In this document: positions 44,736-54,384 of the stretch, one piece after another | Position numbering within the stretch: position 1 is the first letter of the stretch | Layout of the letters: each line of letters opens with the position of its first letter | Assembly (NCBI RefSeq): GCF_011578045.1 | Contig: NZ_CP049801.1 | Location: 3,410,001 to 3,474,000 of the forward strand | Reading direction: 5' to 3' | DNA: 64,000 nucleotides | From: Acinetobacter shaoyimingii | Lineage (GTDB): Bacteria > Pseudomonadota > Gammaproteobacteria > Pseudomonadales > Moraxellaceae | Made by a program: the position numbers and the translations under genes | The notes under the pieces: generated by a model | Databases searched by the model: none | What the model saw: only the letters and a program-made list of their open reading frames with translations | What the model was told of the DNA's origin: nothing

Positions 44736-46726
44736 AAAATGCTTTTCCAATTGAAGTTAGTAGAACAGAAATCTTAAAAGGTTTGGAAGACGGCAATATT
44801 GAAAGAGCAATAGACCCACATGAGTCACTTGCTTTCATTCAGCCTGAGAAGGAATCAGTACAAGAAATAAAACGTGACCAAAATTATGCACTTATTTATC
44901 CTCTGATCTCTCATGAATTATTTTATATTCCAGTACAAAGAGGAAAAATAATTAGCGAAATCATGAATCAACATGAAGTAACCAAACAAACTATTTATCG
45001 CTTAGCTCGCAGATATTGGCAAAGAGGACAAACTCCTAATGCATTGCTTCCTGATTACAGAAATAGCGGAGCTAAGGGTCAAAAAAGAATAGCTAAAGAC
45101 AAAAAATTAGGTCGACCTCGTATCCATAATAGTGAACAAGGCATTAATGTTAATGAGAACATTGAAAAACTTTTCTATCGCACCATTAAATTATTCTTTT
45201 TAAAAGACAACAAACATTCACTCCCATTTGTATATCGAAAATTTCAAACCACATATAAAAATCTCTATCCTGATATAGCAGAATCAGATATTCCAACAAT
45301 ATGGCAGTTTAAGTATTACTACGAAAAAGAATTCAAAAAAATTGAAAGCATAAAATCTCGTATTGGTACATCCAGCTACCGAAAGGACTATCGTCCTTTG
45401 CAATCAACGTCTAACGCTCAAGTCACAGGCCCTGGTGCACGTTATGAAATTGATGCCACGATCGCTGATATTTATCTTGTTTCCAATTCAAATCCAGAAA
45501 GTATCGTTGGTAGACCCACCATTTACTTTGTGATTGACGTCTTCAGTAGATTAGTCGCAGGCTTTTATATAGGTTTTGAACCACCTTCATATTTAGCTGC
45601 AATACAAGCATTGAATATAGCGATGACCGATAAGGTTCAGTATTGTGCTGAGTATGGGATCTCAATTCAGCCAGAAGATTGGCCAGCTGTTGGTCTACCT
45701 GATGCTTTACTCGCGGATCGAGGAGAACTACTCGGTTATCAAATCGAAGTCTTAGAAAAAACTTTCGCTGTAAGACTCGAAAATGCGCCAGCTAGACGTG
45801 GTGATGCTAAAGGCATAGTGGAACAGGCTTTCAATACGTATCAGGCTTATTTCAAAAAAGAAGGTAAAGGAAATGGTGTTGTTGAAGGCACCACTGTAAA
45901 AAAGACTGGTGGTAATGATTACCGTCGAGATGCCACATTAAATATTCACCAATTTACTGAAATCATTCTTGCCTGCATCATCTCGCACAATCAATTTCAT
46001 GTGTTAAAGACATATGACCGTGAGTCAGACATGCCTAATGACTTACCAACTATTCCCTTACATTTATGGAATTGGGGTATTCAAAACAGAACAGGAAAAT
46101 TGAGGAGTGTTCCAGAGGAAGCACTCAGAATCGCATTATTGCCACGTACTAAAATCACAATATCAGACTTAGGCATAAAAGCATTTGGTCTTTACTACCT
46201 AGCGAAAGAAGTACTTGATCTCGGTTGGTTACATCGTAAAACAGGAAGTTCTCGTCCTCAAAACCTTGAAGCTGCATATGATCCTTACTCAGTGAATAAA
46301 ATTTATATTTTTCCGAAAGATAATAGTCTCGAATATTGGATAGGGTCTCTGTCCGATCGATCGAGAGAATTTATAGATTGTACTTTGTGGGAAGTCAAAG
46401 AAAGGCAAAAAGCCCAAAAAGAGCACCTTGTACAGCACGAACTAGAGGCTTCAAAAAAACGAAGAGAGCTTGAAGCTTTTATCAGTGAAAAACTTAAAAC
46501 TAAGCTTCTGAAGAGTCCAATTAAACCATCTCAACGAATCGCTGAAATCACTGAAAATAAAGCAAAAGAAAAAAATATTGAACGCAAAGCTAAGGTAAAA
46601 CAGCAAGAAATAGTGGATACCAATATTATTCCAATGTCTAAACTGAAAACCTCAATTAAGCCTCAAGCTGCTGAAACGGTTCATTATCCAGACTTAACAG
46701 ACGAATTATTTGGTGAGGATGAATAA
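44639..46726 (+). CDS. tnsB: TnsB, DDE transposase, with N-terminus replaced by mini-element sequence
   Basis: The 695-residue frame is Tn7 TnsB from residue 35 on: a helix-turn-helix region (VTKQTIYRLARRYWQRGQTPNALLPDY), an RNase H-like core with D272 (YEIDATIADIYL), D360 (LLADRGELL) and E395 (RGDAKGIVEQ), and a basic C-terminal tail that contacts TnsC. TnsB binds the end repeats and joins 3' ends to target DNA. Residues 1-34 come from the far end of the nested mini-element and replace 34 native residues. The start is a TTG (44639) or ATG (44645) with poor ribosome sites, so expression and end-binding may be weakened. It ends directly against tnsC (TAAATG). Confidence 0.9.
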   Translation: MSMNLFYLLACMLSHEIKGLKVIQYDSFLLLYKNAFPIEVSRTEILKGLEDGNIERAIDPHESLAFIQPEKESVQEIKRDQNYALIYPLISHELFYIPVQRGKIISEIMNQHEVTKQTIYRLARRYWQRGQTPNALLPDYRNSGAKGQKRIAKDKKLGRPRIHNSEQGINVNENIEKLFYRTIKLFFLKDNKHSLPFVYRKFQTTYKNLYPDIAESDIPTIWQFKYYYEKEFKKIESIKSRIGTSSYRKDYRPLQSTSNAQVTGPGARYEIDATIADIYLVSNSNPESIVGRPTIYFVIDVFSRLVAGFYIGFEPPSYLAAIQALNIAMTDKVQYCAEYGISIQPEDWPAVGLPDALLADRGELLGYQIEVLEKTFAVRLENAPARRGDAKGIVEQAFNTYQAYFKKEGKGNGVVEGTTVKKTGGNDYRRDATLNIHQFTEIILACIISHNQFHVLKTYDRESDMPNDLPTIPLHLWNWGIQNRTGKLRSVPEEALRIALLPRTKITISDLGIKAFGLYYLAKEVLDLGWLHRKTGSSRPQNLEAAYDPYSVNKIYIFPKDNSLEYWIGSLSDRSREFIDCTLWEVKERQKAQKEHLVQHELEASKKRRELEAFISEKLKTKLLKSPIKPSQRIAEITENKAKEKNIERKAKVKQQEIVDTNIIPMSKLKTSIKPQAAETVHYPDLTDELFGEDE
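44736..44740. repeat. Target-site duplication AAAAT (mini-element, second copy)
   Basis: AAAAT directly follows the TGTACA terminus. Here it forms part of Lys-Asn codons in the present tnsB frame. Confidence 0.88.
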
Positions 46727-48373
46727 ATGACTTTGCCATTAAATTTTATTCAAGCACGTTACACTCCTAGTTTTGGTGAATATAAAGACAATCCATTTAT
46801 TGAAGCTCTACCACCAATCATGCAAGAAATTGCAGATATCAAAGCTAATCTGATTGGTAAGGTGGACTTTAATCCTGAGGATATTCTGAGATCTAAGAAC
46901 GAAAGAATTCATCTTTCATCTCAACTTCTTCATCAATTTTTTCAACCCATTACTCGGCATATTTCATTAGAACAAAAAATTGCAATATTAATTCGTCAAG
47001 GCTATGTCGGGCGCAATATTGCTGATGGGAAATTACACCAACATTTGCAAAACGGTTATGAGCGTATTATGTCGGGAGATATTAATGCCTTTCGTTTTGA
47101 TGCACCAAAATCTACAGCTTTAAGCTATTCACTGATCGGTTGTTCAGGAAGTGGCAAAAGTACAACCCTACAGCGAATTCTGAACCTATATCCTCAAGTG
47201 ATTTATCATGAAAAATATAACTTCACTCAACTCGTTTATCTCAAAATAGACTGCCCTCATGATGGCTCATTAAAAAATCTATGTTTGCATTTCTTTAAGG
47301 CAATTGATGTTGCATTAGGAACAGATTTTGAAAGAAAAGTTGCCTTAAAAAGATTAGGAATCGAAGCTCTACTCAACTATATGCGTCAAATTACCAATAC
47401 CTATGCTATTGGTGTACTCGTCATTGATGAAATCCAACATCTGAGTGTTAAAAATTCAGGTGGTGCTGAAAAAATGCTGAACTTCTTTGTCACCTTAATC
47501 AATGTTGTAGGTTTGCCAGTGGTTATGGTCGGCACACCCAAAGCCAAATTTATATTTGATGGAGATCTGCGTTCAGCACGTCGTGGGGCTGGTTTCGGGG
47601 CTGTTATATGGGAACCTATGAAGAATATTCCTCCATTATCAAATACTACGACGAGAACAGAATGGATGGCTTTCACCAATGCCCTTTGGAAATACCAATG
47701 GCTAACCAATAAAGAACAACTGAGTGAAGAAATTCGAGACTGTTGGTATGAACTGTCTCAGGGCGTACTGGATATAGTCGTTAAACTTTTTGTTTTGGCT
47801 CAATGCCGAGCGATCATGACAGGACTAGAAAGAATAACGCCGAGTTTGCTTAGACAAGTCTATGAGGATGAACTTAAATTTGTCCATCCAATGATAGAAG
47901 CGCTTAAGTCTGGGGATCCTAATCGCATTGCACTTTATTCTGACTTAACTATTCCATATGTGGACAAAACATTACTTTTACTTCAGAAAAAAATAGAAGA
48001 AGAACAAGAAAAATTTGAACAATATAATGGAAATGTACATGCACAAAGATTGCATAATCTACTGATTGCCACTGGATATTCAGAATCTAAAGTGATTTCT
48101 GTAATCAAAAAAGCCTTTGTCGATTTCCCTCATCTCAATATGCAAGAACTCATGCCTATCGTTTCGAATTGGCTTACTGAAGTTGAGGTGGATAAAGAAA
48201 TCAAACCTGAAAAAATGAATATCAGAAAAATAAAACAGAGCGAATGGATGACCTTACCATCAGATGATTTAAGGTTTAAGTTTTCTCAAAAGCACAAATC
48301 CCAAAATTTTTATGACGTTCTTCAATCAAGTGATTTAATTTTTGATACTCAAACTTGGGTACAATCAATGTAA
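46727..48373 (+). CDS. tnsC: TnsC, AAA+ transposition regulator
   Basis: This 548-residue ATPase has Walker A GCSGSGKST near residue 140, Walker B with catalytic Glu (VLVIDEIQHLSV), and a sensor-like VVMVGTPKAKFIF. TnsC assembles on target DNA marked by TnsD or TnsE, activates TnsA/TnsB, and enforces target immunity. Its ATG follows the tnsB stop with no gap. It ends 13 bp before the tnsD ATG. The length is close to that of Tn7 TnsC and no damage is seen. Confidence 0.94.
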   Translation: MTLPLNFIQARYTPSFGEYKDNPFIEALPPIMQEIADIKANLIGKVDFNPEDILRSKNERIHLSSQLLHQFFQPITRHISLEQKIAILIRQGYVGRNIADGKLHQHLQNGYERIMSGDINAFRFDAPKSTALSYSLIGCSGSGKSTTLQRILNLYPQVIYHEKYNFTQLVYLKIDCPHDGSLKNLCLHFFKAIDVALGTDFERKVALKRLGIEALLNYMRQITNTYAIGVLVIDEIQHLSVKNSGGAEKMLNFFVTLINVVGLPVVMVGTPKAKFIFDGDLRSARRGAGFGAVIWEPMKNIPPLSNTTTRTEWMAFTNALWKYQWLTNKEQLSEEIRDCWYELSQGVLDIVVKLFVLAQCRAIMTGLERITPSLLRQVYEDELKFVHPMIEALKSGDPNRIALYSDLTIPYVDKTLLLLQKKIEEEQEKFEQYNGNVHAQRLHNLLIATGYSESKVISVIKKAFVDFPHLNMQELMPIVSNWLTEVEVDKEIKPEKMNIRKIKQSEWMTLPSDDLRFKFSQKHKSQNFYDVLQSSDLIFDTQTWVQSM

Positions 48374-48386
48374 TAGTGGAATTGGC

Positions 48387-49910
48387 ATGTTGAACTTTCC
48401 TACACCATATCCCAATGAGTTAATTTACAGCACGATAGCACGAGCTGGAATTCACCATGCTATTACAAGTCCTAAGCAATTACTCGAAGAAGTATTTGCT
48501 AATCGTAAGGTCATTGCCACGATTGACTTACCTAGCCATCTAACATGTCTTTTAACGCATTTATCACCGAACTACACACTTGAAAAGATTGTTTATGAAC
48601 ATACACTTTTTCCAATCCACGCTCTATTTTCTCCTGAAAATACACGGTTAAAATGCCTTCACTGGATGGGGAGTCAATCAAAAGGTTCTATCCATTTAGC
48701 ATTAGGCGTTGCGGCATCCAAAGTTAAACAGATAACAACACATCGATATTGTCTCTATTGTTTAGAAGAACAATATCGCCAATATGGAGAATTCTTTTGG
48801 TCAAGAGTTTGGTATATCCAAGGCGCAAATTGTTGTAGCAAACATAAAGTTAAATTGTCAGAATTTTTACCACCAGCCCATTTGAATGGACGACATCAAT
48901 TTATTCCTGCAAGTTTCATCCTAGATCGCAAGAAACCTTATACCCCTGCTCATGAGTTAGATCTAATCGTGAGTAGACGTGTTGATGAACTCTTAAAACT
49001 TCCTCCAACAACATCACCTACCTTTCATCAATGGAGTCAATTCTATCAGCGTACTGCAAAACGATTAGGTTTCAACAGAGGTTTTAAACACATTGATCAT
49101 TCAAAAATTCATGTAGAAGTTATAAAAACATGGGATTTAAAATGGTTACAGCAACATGACCTAGATGAACTGGAGTCTGAAACATGTTGGCTTAGAGCTG
49201 TTTTTAGAAAGCATCGTAAGTCATTCAGTTATCTTGAACATGTTATTGTCTTAGAGACGTTTTTACCTAAAGACTGGACATGGGTAGCCATTCTGGGTGA
49301 AATTCATCAATTACCTGCTAAGTACTCTAATACTGATACACCTAGTGAAAGAACTAAGTGCAAAGACATATTGATGCTCAAAGAAAAACGTAATGAATGG
49401 ATGTCTTTGATTAAAAATTTTGGAATAAAACCTTCTAGAGCCAAAAATGCTGCCTTATATGCATGGCTTTATCGAAATGATAAAACTTGGTTACTTACAA
49501 AAAATAGAAGCTTTCATGCTTTGCCCGCAAGTATTCCAAAGAAAGTAGATTGGCCTCTTAGGGATTGGCAAATGGTGAGGCGATTATTCAAAATATTCTA
49601 TCAATCATTAGACGATTTGAGTTTACCTAGGCAATCTAGAAACTGGTATCTCAAGCAACTACCGCAACACTCCACCGTAGAGAAAAACCTATATCAGCTG
49701 CCCTTAACACATAAATTTTTGAGTACTTTTTCAGAAGATATTAGCTCTTATCAAATCCGAAGAATTACTCGAACCATTATTCAATTTCAAAAAATTAATC
49801 AACACCAAGCGAGTTGGCAATTATTACGATATTCGGGATTAAGTGAAGAACGATTAACAGATGAAGCACTCAAATTCCTAAATCAAATTAAAAGGATTAA
49901 TCATGGCTAA
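48387..49910 (+). CDS. tnsD: TnsD (TniQ-family), glmS-site target selector
   Basis: This 507-residue protein aligns closely with Tn7 TnsD: NFPTPYPNELIYSTIARAG at the start, then the TniQ zinc-binding residues C122, C125, C150 and H153 (YCLYCLEEQY...NCCSKH), and SYQIRRITRTIIQF near the end. TnsD binds the 3' end of glmS and recruits TnsC, which agrees with the element's actual location. The ATG at 48387 is preferred; the longer frame starts inside tnsC and adds 15 unrelated residues. It overlaps tnsE by 8 bp. Confidence 0.94.
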   Translation: MLNFPTPYPNELIYSTIARAGIHHAITSPKQLLEEVFANRKVIATIDLPSHLTCLLTHLSPNYTLEKIVYEHTLFPIHALFSPENTRLKCLHWMGSQSKGSIHLALGVAASKVKQITTHRYCLYCLEEQYRQYGEFFWSRVWYIQGANCCSKHKVKLSEFLPPAHLNGRHQFIPASFILDRKKPYTPAHELDLIVSRRVDELLKLPPTTSPTFHQWSQFYQRTAKRLGFNRGFKHIDHSKIHVEVIKTWDLKWLQQHDLDELESETCWLRAVFRKHRKSFSYLEHVIVLETFLPKDWTWVAILGEIHQLPAKYSNTDTPSERTKCKDILMLKEKRNEWMSLIKNFGIKPSRAKNAALYAWLYRNDKTWLLTKNRSFHALPASIPKKVDWPLRDWQMVRRLFKIFYQSLDDLSLPRQSRNWYLKQLPQHSTVEKNLYQLPLTHKFLSTFSEDISSYQIRRITRTIIQFQKINQHQASWQLLRYSGLSEERLTDEALKFLNQIKRINHG

Positions 49911-51513
49911 GATAAGTCACATCGCTAAGAATATGAAAATAAAAAAGATTGGTTCTTTGTTTAAAAAACATAACTCAGGCAGTTGGGCAATAAATTTAGC
50001 TTTGGAAAATGAAAATAAAATACCTGAGACGACTTTCACTAATTTTTCTAATGCAAAATTATTAAGAAAAAATAGCCACATCAACCCCACTCAAGAATAT
50101 CCCAAAGGCTACAATTTACGCTTTAAAATTAGTTCAACTCAAGATTGGCTATCTTCTGTCAATAATACAAACTTACCGAAAGGAAAGTTTCTAGAACATT
50201 ATTTCTTGTTTGATGCAGTCCGTGTGGATCAATTCGGTCAGCCAATGTCCGAAACCATCAAAATTAAGCTCCCTCAATTTGAACTTGCTCGATCTCTGTT
50301 TTTCTACACTCCATATTTAGCAAGATCAGCAATTATAGAGAATAGTTTGAGCATCGATTTTGATATTGTTTCAAATCAAAATCATTATCTCATCAATATT
50401 TTACCAGCTTGCTCATACCCTATTTCTCATTTCAATGATTCAGGTATTCGACGCATCTTATCTTGGATTCTTCTTGATCCTGAGATTCGACAAGCTTTTG
50501 AAAGTATCAGTCAGTTTTGTACCAAATATGGCTATGACGCTGACCAATATCGTATATGGAGTTTTTGTTTTAATCCCCCTCAACTCAATGGAGTGATCTT
50601 TGATTCATATGGCTATTACAAGGCTGAAACTTCTGAGTTTTTTGTCAATGAAATATCAGGTTTCGAAAGAATCTCAAGCCGAATTTCTAAAGAAGTTGAG
50701 TTCTATAGCGATAAATTCACTGAGTCTAAATCAGGTGGTAAAGGCGAAAACTCTTCAGGAACTAAAAATAATGGAAAAGAACCGACCATCAAAGATGATG
50801 AAGATGGCAATAGCGATGATGTTCAAATTATTGATGTTGAACCGACACACTTCGACTTCCTAGAAGCAATTGAAACACGTAAAACTTCAAAAAAATCTAG
50901 ACATAGAAACCATGGTACAAAAGATCAAGACCTACCATCTAACAATGCAAGACCGCAAGTCAGTACTAATGAGCCTATTTCTGAGGGTACTATCCCCTCT
51001 GCTGAATTTAATGGTGTTGAAGATGAAACTGAAGATCTTCATCTGTATCTTGATCGATTTTCTGCATTTCAACAAATGATTGATTTGTTTTGCAAAGAAA
51101 ACTCAGTTAAAAATTTTAGCTTTCAACTTCACAAATTACCTAACATTCAAGGCCACTCCAAACATATAAAGACTGATGGTAATCCTAGATGTGTCGCAGA
51201 AGTCAGTTTTCAATTTAATGGTCAAAATATTGTGATCTTAGAAGTAGATACTTCTGACAATAAGAAACCTATCTCAACTCGTGTTTTATCGCTTAAAGAC
51301 ATGAATCAATGGAACCAAACTGATCGAGCAAAAGTATTTGAGCTAGTAATTACTCAATGTTTACGTTGGCCAAAAGGCATTTTTAAACATATTAGCTCTA
51401 AAAATAGTACGTTAAACCACCCCAGGATGAATTCAAAGAATCAGGAAATATCCGATTCTGAATTGGCTCATTGGGCAAATCGTATGACATTAATCCTTAA
51501 TGCTAATACATAA
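49903..51513 (+). CDS. tnsE: TnsE, replication/plasmid target selector
   Basis: This 536-residue protein matches the length and pattern of Tn7 TnsE: KIKKIGSLFKKHNSGSWAI, KLPQFELARSLFFYTPYLARSA, an acidic low-complexity middle (about residues 275-385), and the conserved C-terminal core VAEVSFQFNGQNIVILEVDTSD. TnsE recognises the sliding clamp and 3'-recessed ends to direct insertion into replicating mobile plasmids. Together with TnsD it gives the element both chromosomal and plasmid routes. Its start overlaps tnsD, so it is part of the same operon. Confidence 0.92.
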   Translation: MAKISHIAKNMKIKKIGSLFKKHNSGSWAINLALENENKIPETTFTNFSNAKLLRKNSHINPTQEYPKGYNLRFKISSTQDWLSSVNNTNLPKGKFLEHYFLFDAVRVDQFGQPMSETIKIKLPQFELARSLFFYTPYLARSAIIENSLSIDFDIVSNQNHYLINILPACSYPISHFNDSGIRRILSWILLDPEIRQAFESISQFCTKYGYDADQYRIWSFCFNPPQLNGVIFDSYGYYKAETSEFFVNEISGFERISSRISKEVEFYSDKFTESKSGGKGENSSGTKNNGKEPTIKDDEDGNSDDVQIIDVEPTHFDFLEAIETRKTSKKSRHRNHGTKDQDLPSNNARPQVSTNEPISEGTIPSAEFNGVEDETEDLHLYLDRFSAFQQMIDLFCKENSVKNFSFQLHKLPNIQGHSKHIKTDGNPRCVAEVSFQFNGQNIVILEVDTSDNKKPISTRVLSLKDMNQWNQTDRAKVFELVITQCLRWPKGIFKHISSKNSTLNHPRMNSKNQEISDSELAHWANRMTLILNANT

Positions 51514-51541
51514 TTTTCTAAAATTTCTTAATGAAATTAAG

Positions 51542-51556
51542 TTTGTGATTCACAAA
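51542..51556. promoter_or_regulatory. Palindrome upstream of the cargo operon
   Basis: TTTGTGA-T-TCACAAA is a perfect 7-1-7 inverted repeat 60 bp before the methyltransferase ATG, suited to a dimeric repressor. The gap between tnsE and this gene is only 102 bp. Confidence 0.6.
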
Positions 51557-51615
51557 TTTAACTTTGTTTAATTTGTTAAGATAATTGGCATATATCCTCT
51601 TTGTAATTAAAGACT

Positions 51616-54384
51616 ATGAACGCAGTTGAAATTGAAGCGGCCGTATCCGAGCTCGCAGCAAAACCTTTTGATGCTCAAGAGTTTGCTTTTGATTTTTTAA
51701 GAGCATTTAGTAATAAAGAAACAACAATAAAAAAACTTCGAGCGGGTCAAAGCAACTCATCAGATATTGAGCATGGAGTATTACAGCGTAACCATATTCA
51801 TATCGCTGTATGTGACCAAGATAAAGTAACCGAAACTTTAACAGCTTTACGTAAAAGCAAGGCAACAGAAAAAGCGAAAGCAAAATTTATTCTCGCAACG
51901 GACGGTTTGAATTTACAAGCTGAGGATCTAATTTCTGGCGACACTATTAGTTCAAATTTCTCTGAGTTTGCAGAGCATTTTGGTTTCTTTTTACCTTTAG
52001 CAGGTATTTCTACGATTCGAGAGATTAAAGATAACCCGATAGATGTGCGTGCAACGGGTCGTCTCAATAAGCTCTACATTGAACTTTTAAAAGAGAACCC
52101 AGATTGGGCCACTGAAGAACGTCGTCAAGACATGAACCATTTCATGGCACGTTTAATTTTTTGTTTCTTTGCTGAGGATACAGAAATATTTAAGCCCACT
52201 GGAATCTTTACGAAGACAATTTCAGATATGTCAGAACGTGATTCCAGCAATACCCATGAAGTGATTAGTACATTATTTCATGCAATGAATATAGAAGATT
52301 CAAAGCGTGCAGAGACTAAACTTCCTGTATGGGCAAAAAGATTCCCTTATGTAAATGGTGGCTTATTCTCGGGCAGTACTGAGGTGCCTAAATTCTCTAA
52401 GATAGCTCGTACTTACTTGTTACATGCAGGTGAGCTGAATTGGCAAAAAATTAATCCAGATATTTTTGGATCAATGATTCAAGCAGTCACCAATGATGAT
52501 GAACGTGGTTCATTAGGGATGCACTATACTAGTGTTCCAAACATCTTAAAGGTATTAAACCCTCTATTCTTAGATGATTTAAACGAGCAATTAGAAGCAT
52601 CAAAGGAAAGTCCTTTGAAGTTGTTCAATTTACGTAAACGTATTGCACGTATTCGTGTGTTTGACCCTGCATGTGGTTCGGGAAATTTCCTTGTTATTGC
52701 GTATAAAGAGCTACGCAAAATTGAGGCTAAAATTAATGAGCTACGCAATGAAAAAGGTCGTGCAACAGACATTCCACTGACGAATTTCCGTGGTATTGAG
52801 ATCAATAGTTTCCCTGCTGAAATTGCACGTTTAGCCTTGGTGATCGCTGAGTATCAATCGAATGTTCAGTACTGTGGTCAGATTGAAGCATTGCAAACAG
52901 TTTTACCACTTTCTAAAGAGAATTGGATTATTTGTGGTAATGCGTTACGTTTGGATTGGTTAAGTATTTGTCCGCCAACAGGTAATGCGGTGAAAGTTGT
53001 TGCGGATGATTTATTTGAGACACCGTTAGTACAGACTGAAATTGACTTTGAAAATGAAGGTGGGGAAACCTATATTTGTGGTAATCCTCCCTATCTAGGA
53101 TCTACTTGGCAAACTGACGAACAAAAAGCTGATCTAGAAAAATTATTTAGAAAAGAAACTAATGTTTGGAAGTCTTTAGATTATGTCTCAGGATGGTTTT
53201 TCAAAGCGGCTCTATATATTTCTGAAAATACAGATGCTAAGTCAGCTTTAGTAGCTACTAACTCTATTTGTCAAGGGCAGCAAGTAGCAATATTGTGGCC
53301 ATCAATTTTTGCGAGGAAAATTAATATTGAATTTGCTTATACTAGTTTTTCATGGGCAAATTTAGCTGCACATAATGCAGGGGTAACAGTAATAATAGTT
53401 GGGTTATCTAAACAGAGTAGTACGAAAAAACGCATATTTACTACTTCTAGTGAAAACGAGATTCTTGAAAAAACTGTTAATAATATTAACGCCTACTTGG
53501 TTGAGGGTGAAAATATTATTATTGAAAAAAGATCTAAACCAATCTCAGATCTAACAGAAATGATTGCAGGAAATAAACCAGTTGATGGTGGCAACTTATT
53601 ACTCACTTTAAACGAATTGCAAAATCTAAATTTAGACAAAGGCTTGCAAAGAAAAATTATAAAGCAGTGTTATGGATCCGCAGAATTAATAAGAGGTCTT
53701 CAACGATATTGTATATGGATTGATAAGTCCAATTTGGATGAAGCAACTGAGAATGCTGAAATATATTCAAGAATTGAAGCTGTTAAAAAAATTAGGTTAG
53801 CTAGTTCAAAAGAATCTACAAGAAAAGCCGCAGAGAGAGCTTTTTCATTTGAGGAAACTAAGCCAACAGCTAATAAATCAGCTTTATGTGTTCCTGTGAC
53901 GAGTTCTGAAAATAGAGAGTATTTGCCTGTTGATATATTAAGTCCAGAAAAGATTGTATTAAATACAGCTTGTGTAGCTAATGATGCACCACTTTGGAAT
54001 ATGGCGATTATTACATCAAAAATTATGCAAGTATGGGTAGGTGCAGTATGTATTCGTATGCGTACTGATTTTCGTTTTACACCTACATTAGCTTGGAACA
54101 CTTTTCCAGTTCCAAGTCTTACAGAAAAAAATAAAGCTGATTTAACTCGCTGTGCTGAAAATATTTTATTAGCTCGTGAAGCGCATTTCCCTGCAACGAT
54201 TGCAGATCTTTATGATCCAGAAAAAATGCCAGAAAACTTACGCCAAGCACATGAAGAAAATGATGAGGTGCTAGAGCGTATCTATATTGGTCGTCGCTTT
54301 AAAAATGATACAGAGCGCCTAGAAAAACTATTTTCAATGTATACAGAAATGACTTCAAAACAAGCTGGGAAGAAAAAAGCATGA
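51616..54384 (+). CDS. MmeI-like N6-adenine DNA methyltransferase without recognisable nuclease motif
   Basis: This 922-residue protein has the architecture of the MmeI/type IIG-like class: an N-terminal domain (1-130), a helical spacer, a class I methyltransferase with SAM motif FDPACGSGNF near residue 352 and catalytic NPPY (CGNPPYLGSTW) near 491, then a target-recognition region and C-terminal helices. MmeI-type enzymes carry D-x(n)-E-x-K in the N-terminal domain. Here the equivalent stretch (HIHIAVCDQDK) shows none, so it probably only methylates. It overlaps the helicase gene by 4 bp (ATGA) and leads the cargo operon. Likely role: self-marking for a defence system. Confidence 0.85.
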   Translation: MNAVEIEAAVSELAAKPFDAQEFAFDFLRAFSNKETTIKKLRAGQSNSSDIEHGVLQRNHIHIAVCDQDKVTETLTALRKSKATEKAKAKFILATDGLNLQAEDLISGDTISSNFSEFAEHFGFFLPLAGISTIREIKDNPIDVRATGRLNKLYIELLKENPDWATEERRQDMNHFMARLIFCFFAEDTEIFKPTGIFTKTISDMSERDSSNTHEVISTLFHAMNIEDSKRAETKLPVWAKRFPYVNGGLFSGSTEVPKFSKIARTYLLHAGELNWQKINPDIFGSMIQAVTNDDERGSLGMHYTSVPNILKVLNPLFLDDLNEQLEASKESPLKLFNLRKRIARIRVFDPACGSGNFLVIAYKELRKIEAKINELRNEKGRATDIPLTNFRGIEINSFPAEIARLALVIAEYQSNVQYCGQIEALQTVLPLSKENWIICGNALRLDWLSICPPTGNAVKVVADDLFETPLVQTEIDFENEGGETYICGNPPYLGSTWQTDEQKADLEKLFRKETNVWKSLDYVSGWFFKAALYISENTDAKSALVATNSICQGQQVAILWPSIFARKINIEFAYTSFSWANLAAHNAGVTVIIVGLSKQSSTKKRIFTTSSENEILEKTVNNINAYLVEGENIIIEKRSKPISDLTEMIAGNKPVDGGNLLLTLNELQNLNLDKGLQRKIIKQCYGSAELIRGLQRYCIWIDKSNLDEATENAEIYSRIEAVKKIRLASSKESTRKAAERAFSFEETKPTANKSALCVPVTSSENREYLPVDILSPEKIVLNTACVANDAPLWNMAIITSKIMQVWVGAVCIRMRTDFRFTPTLAWNTFPVPSLTEKNKADLTRCAENILLAREAHFPATIADLYDPEKMPENLRQAHEENDEVLERIYIGRRFKNDTERLEKLFSMYTEMTSKQAGKKKA

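Noticed and set aside
46727-49910. CRISPR-associated transposon (CAST)
   Set aside because: No cas genes or array lie in the element; TnsD is full length and the insertion is at glmS, which fits protein-guided targeting.
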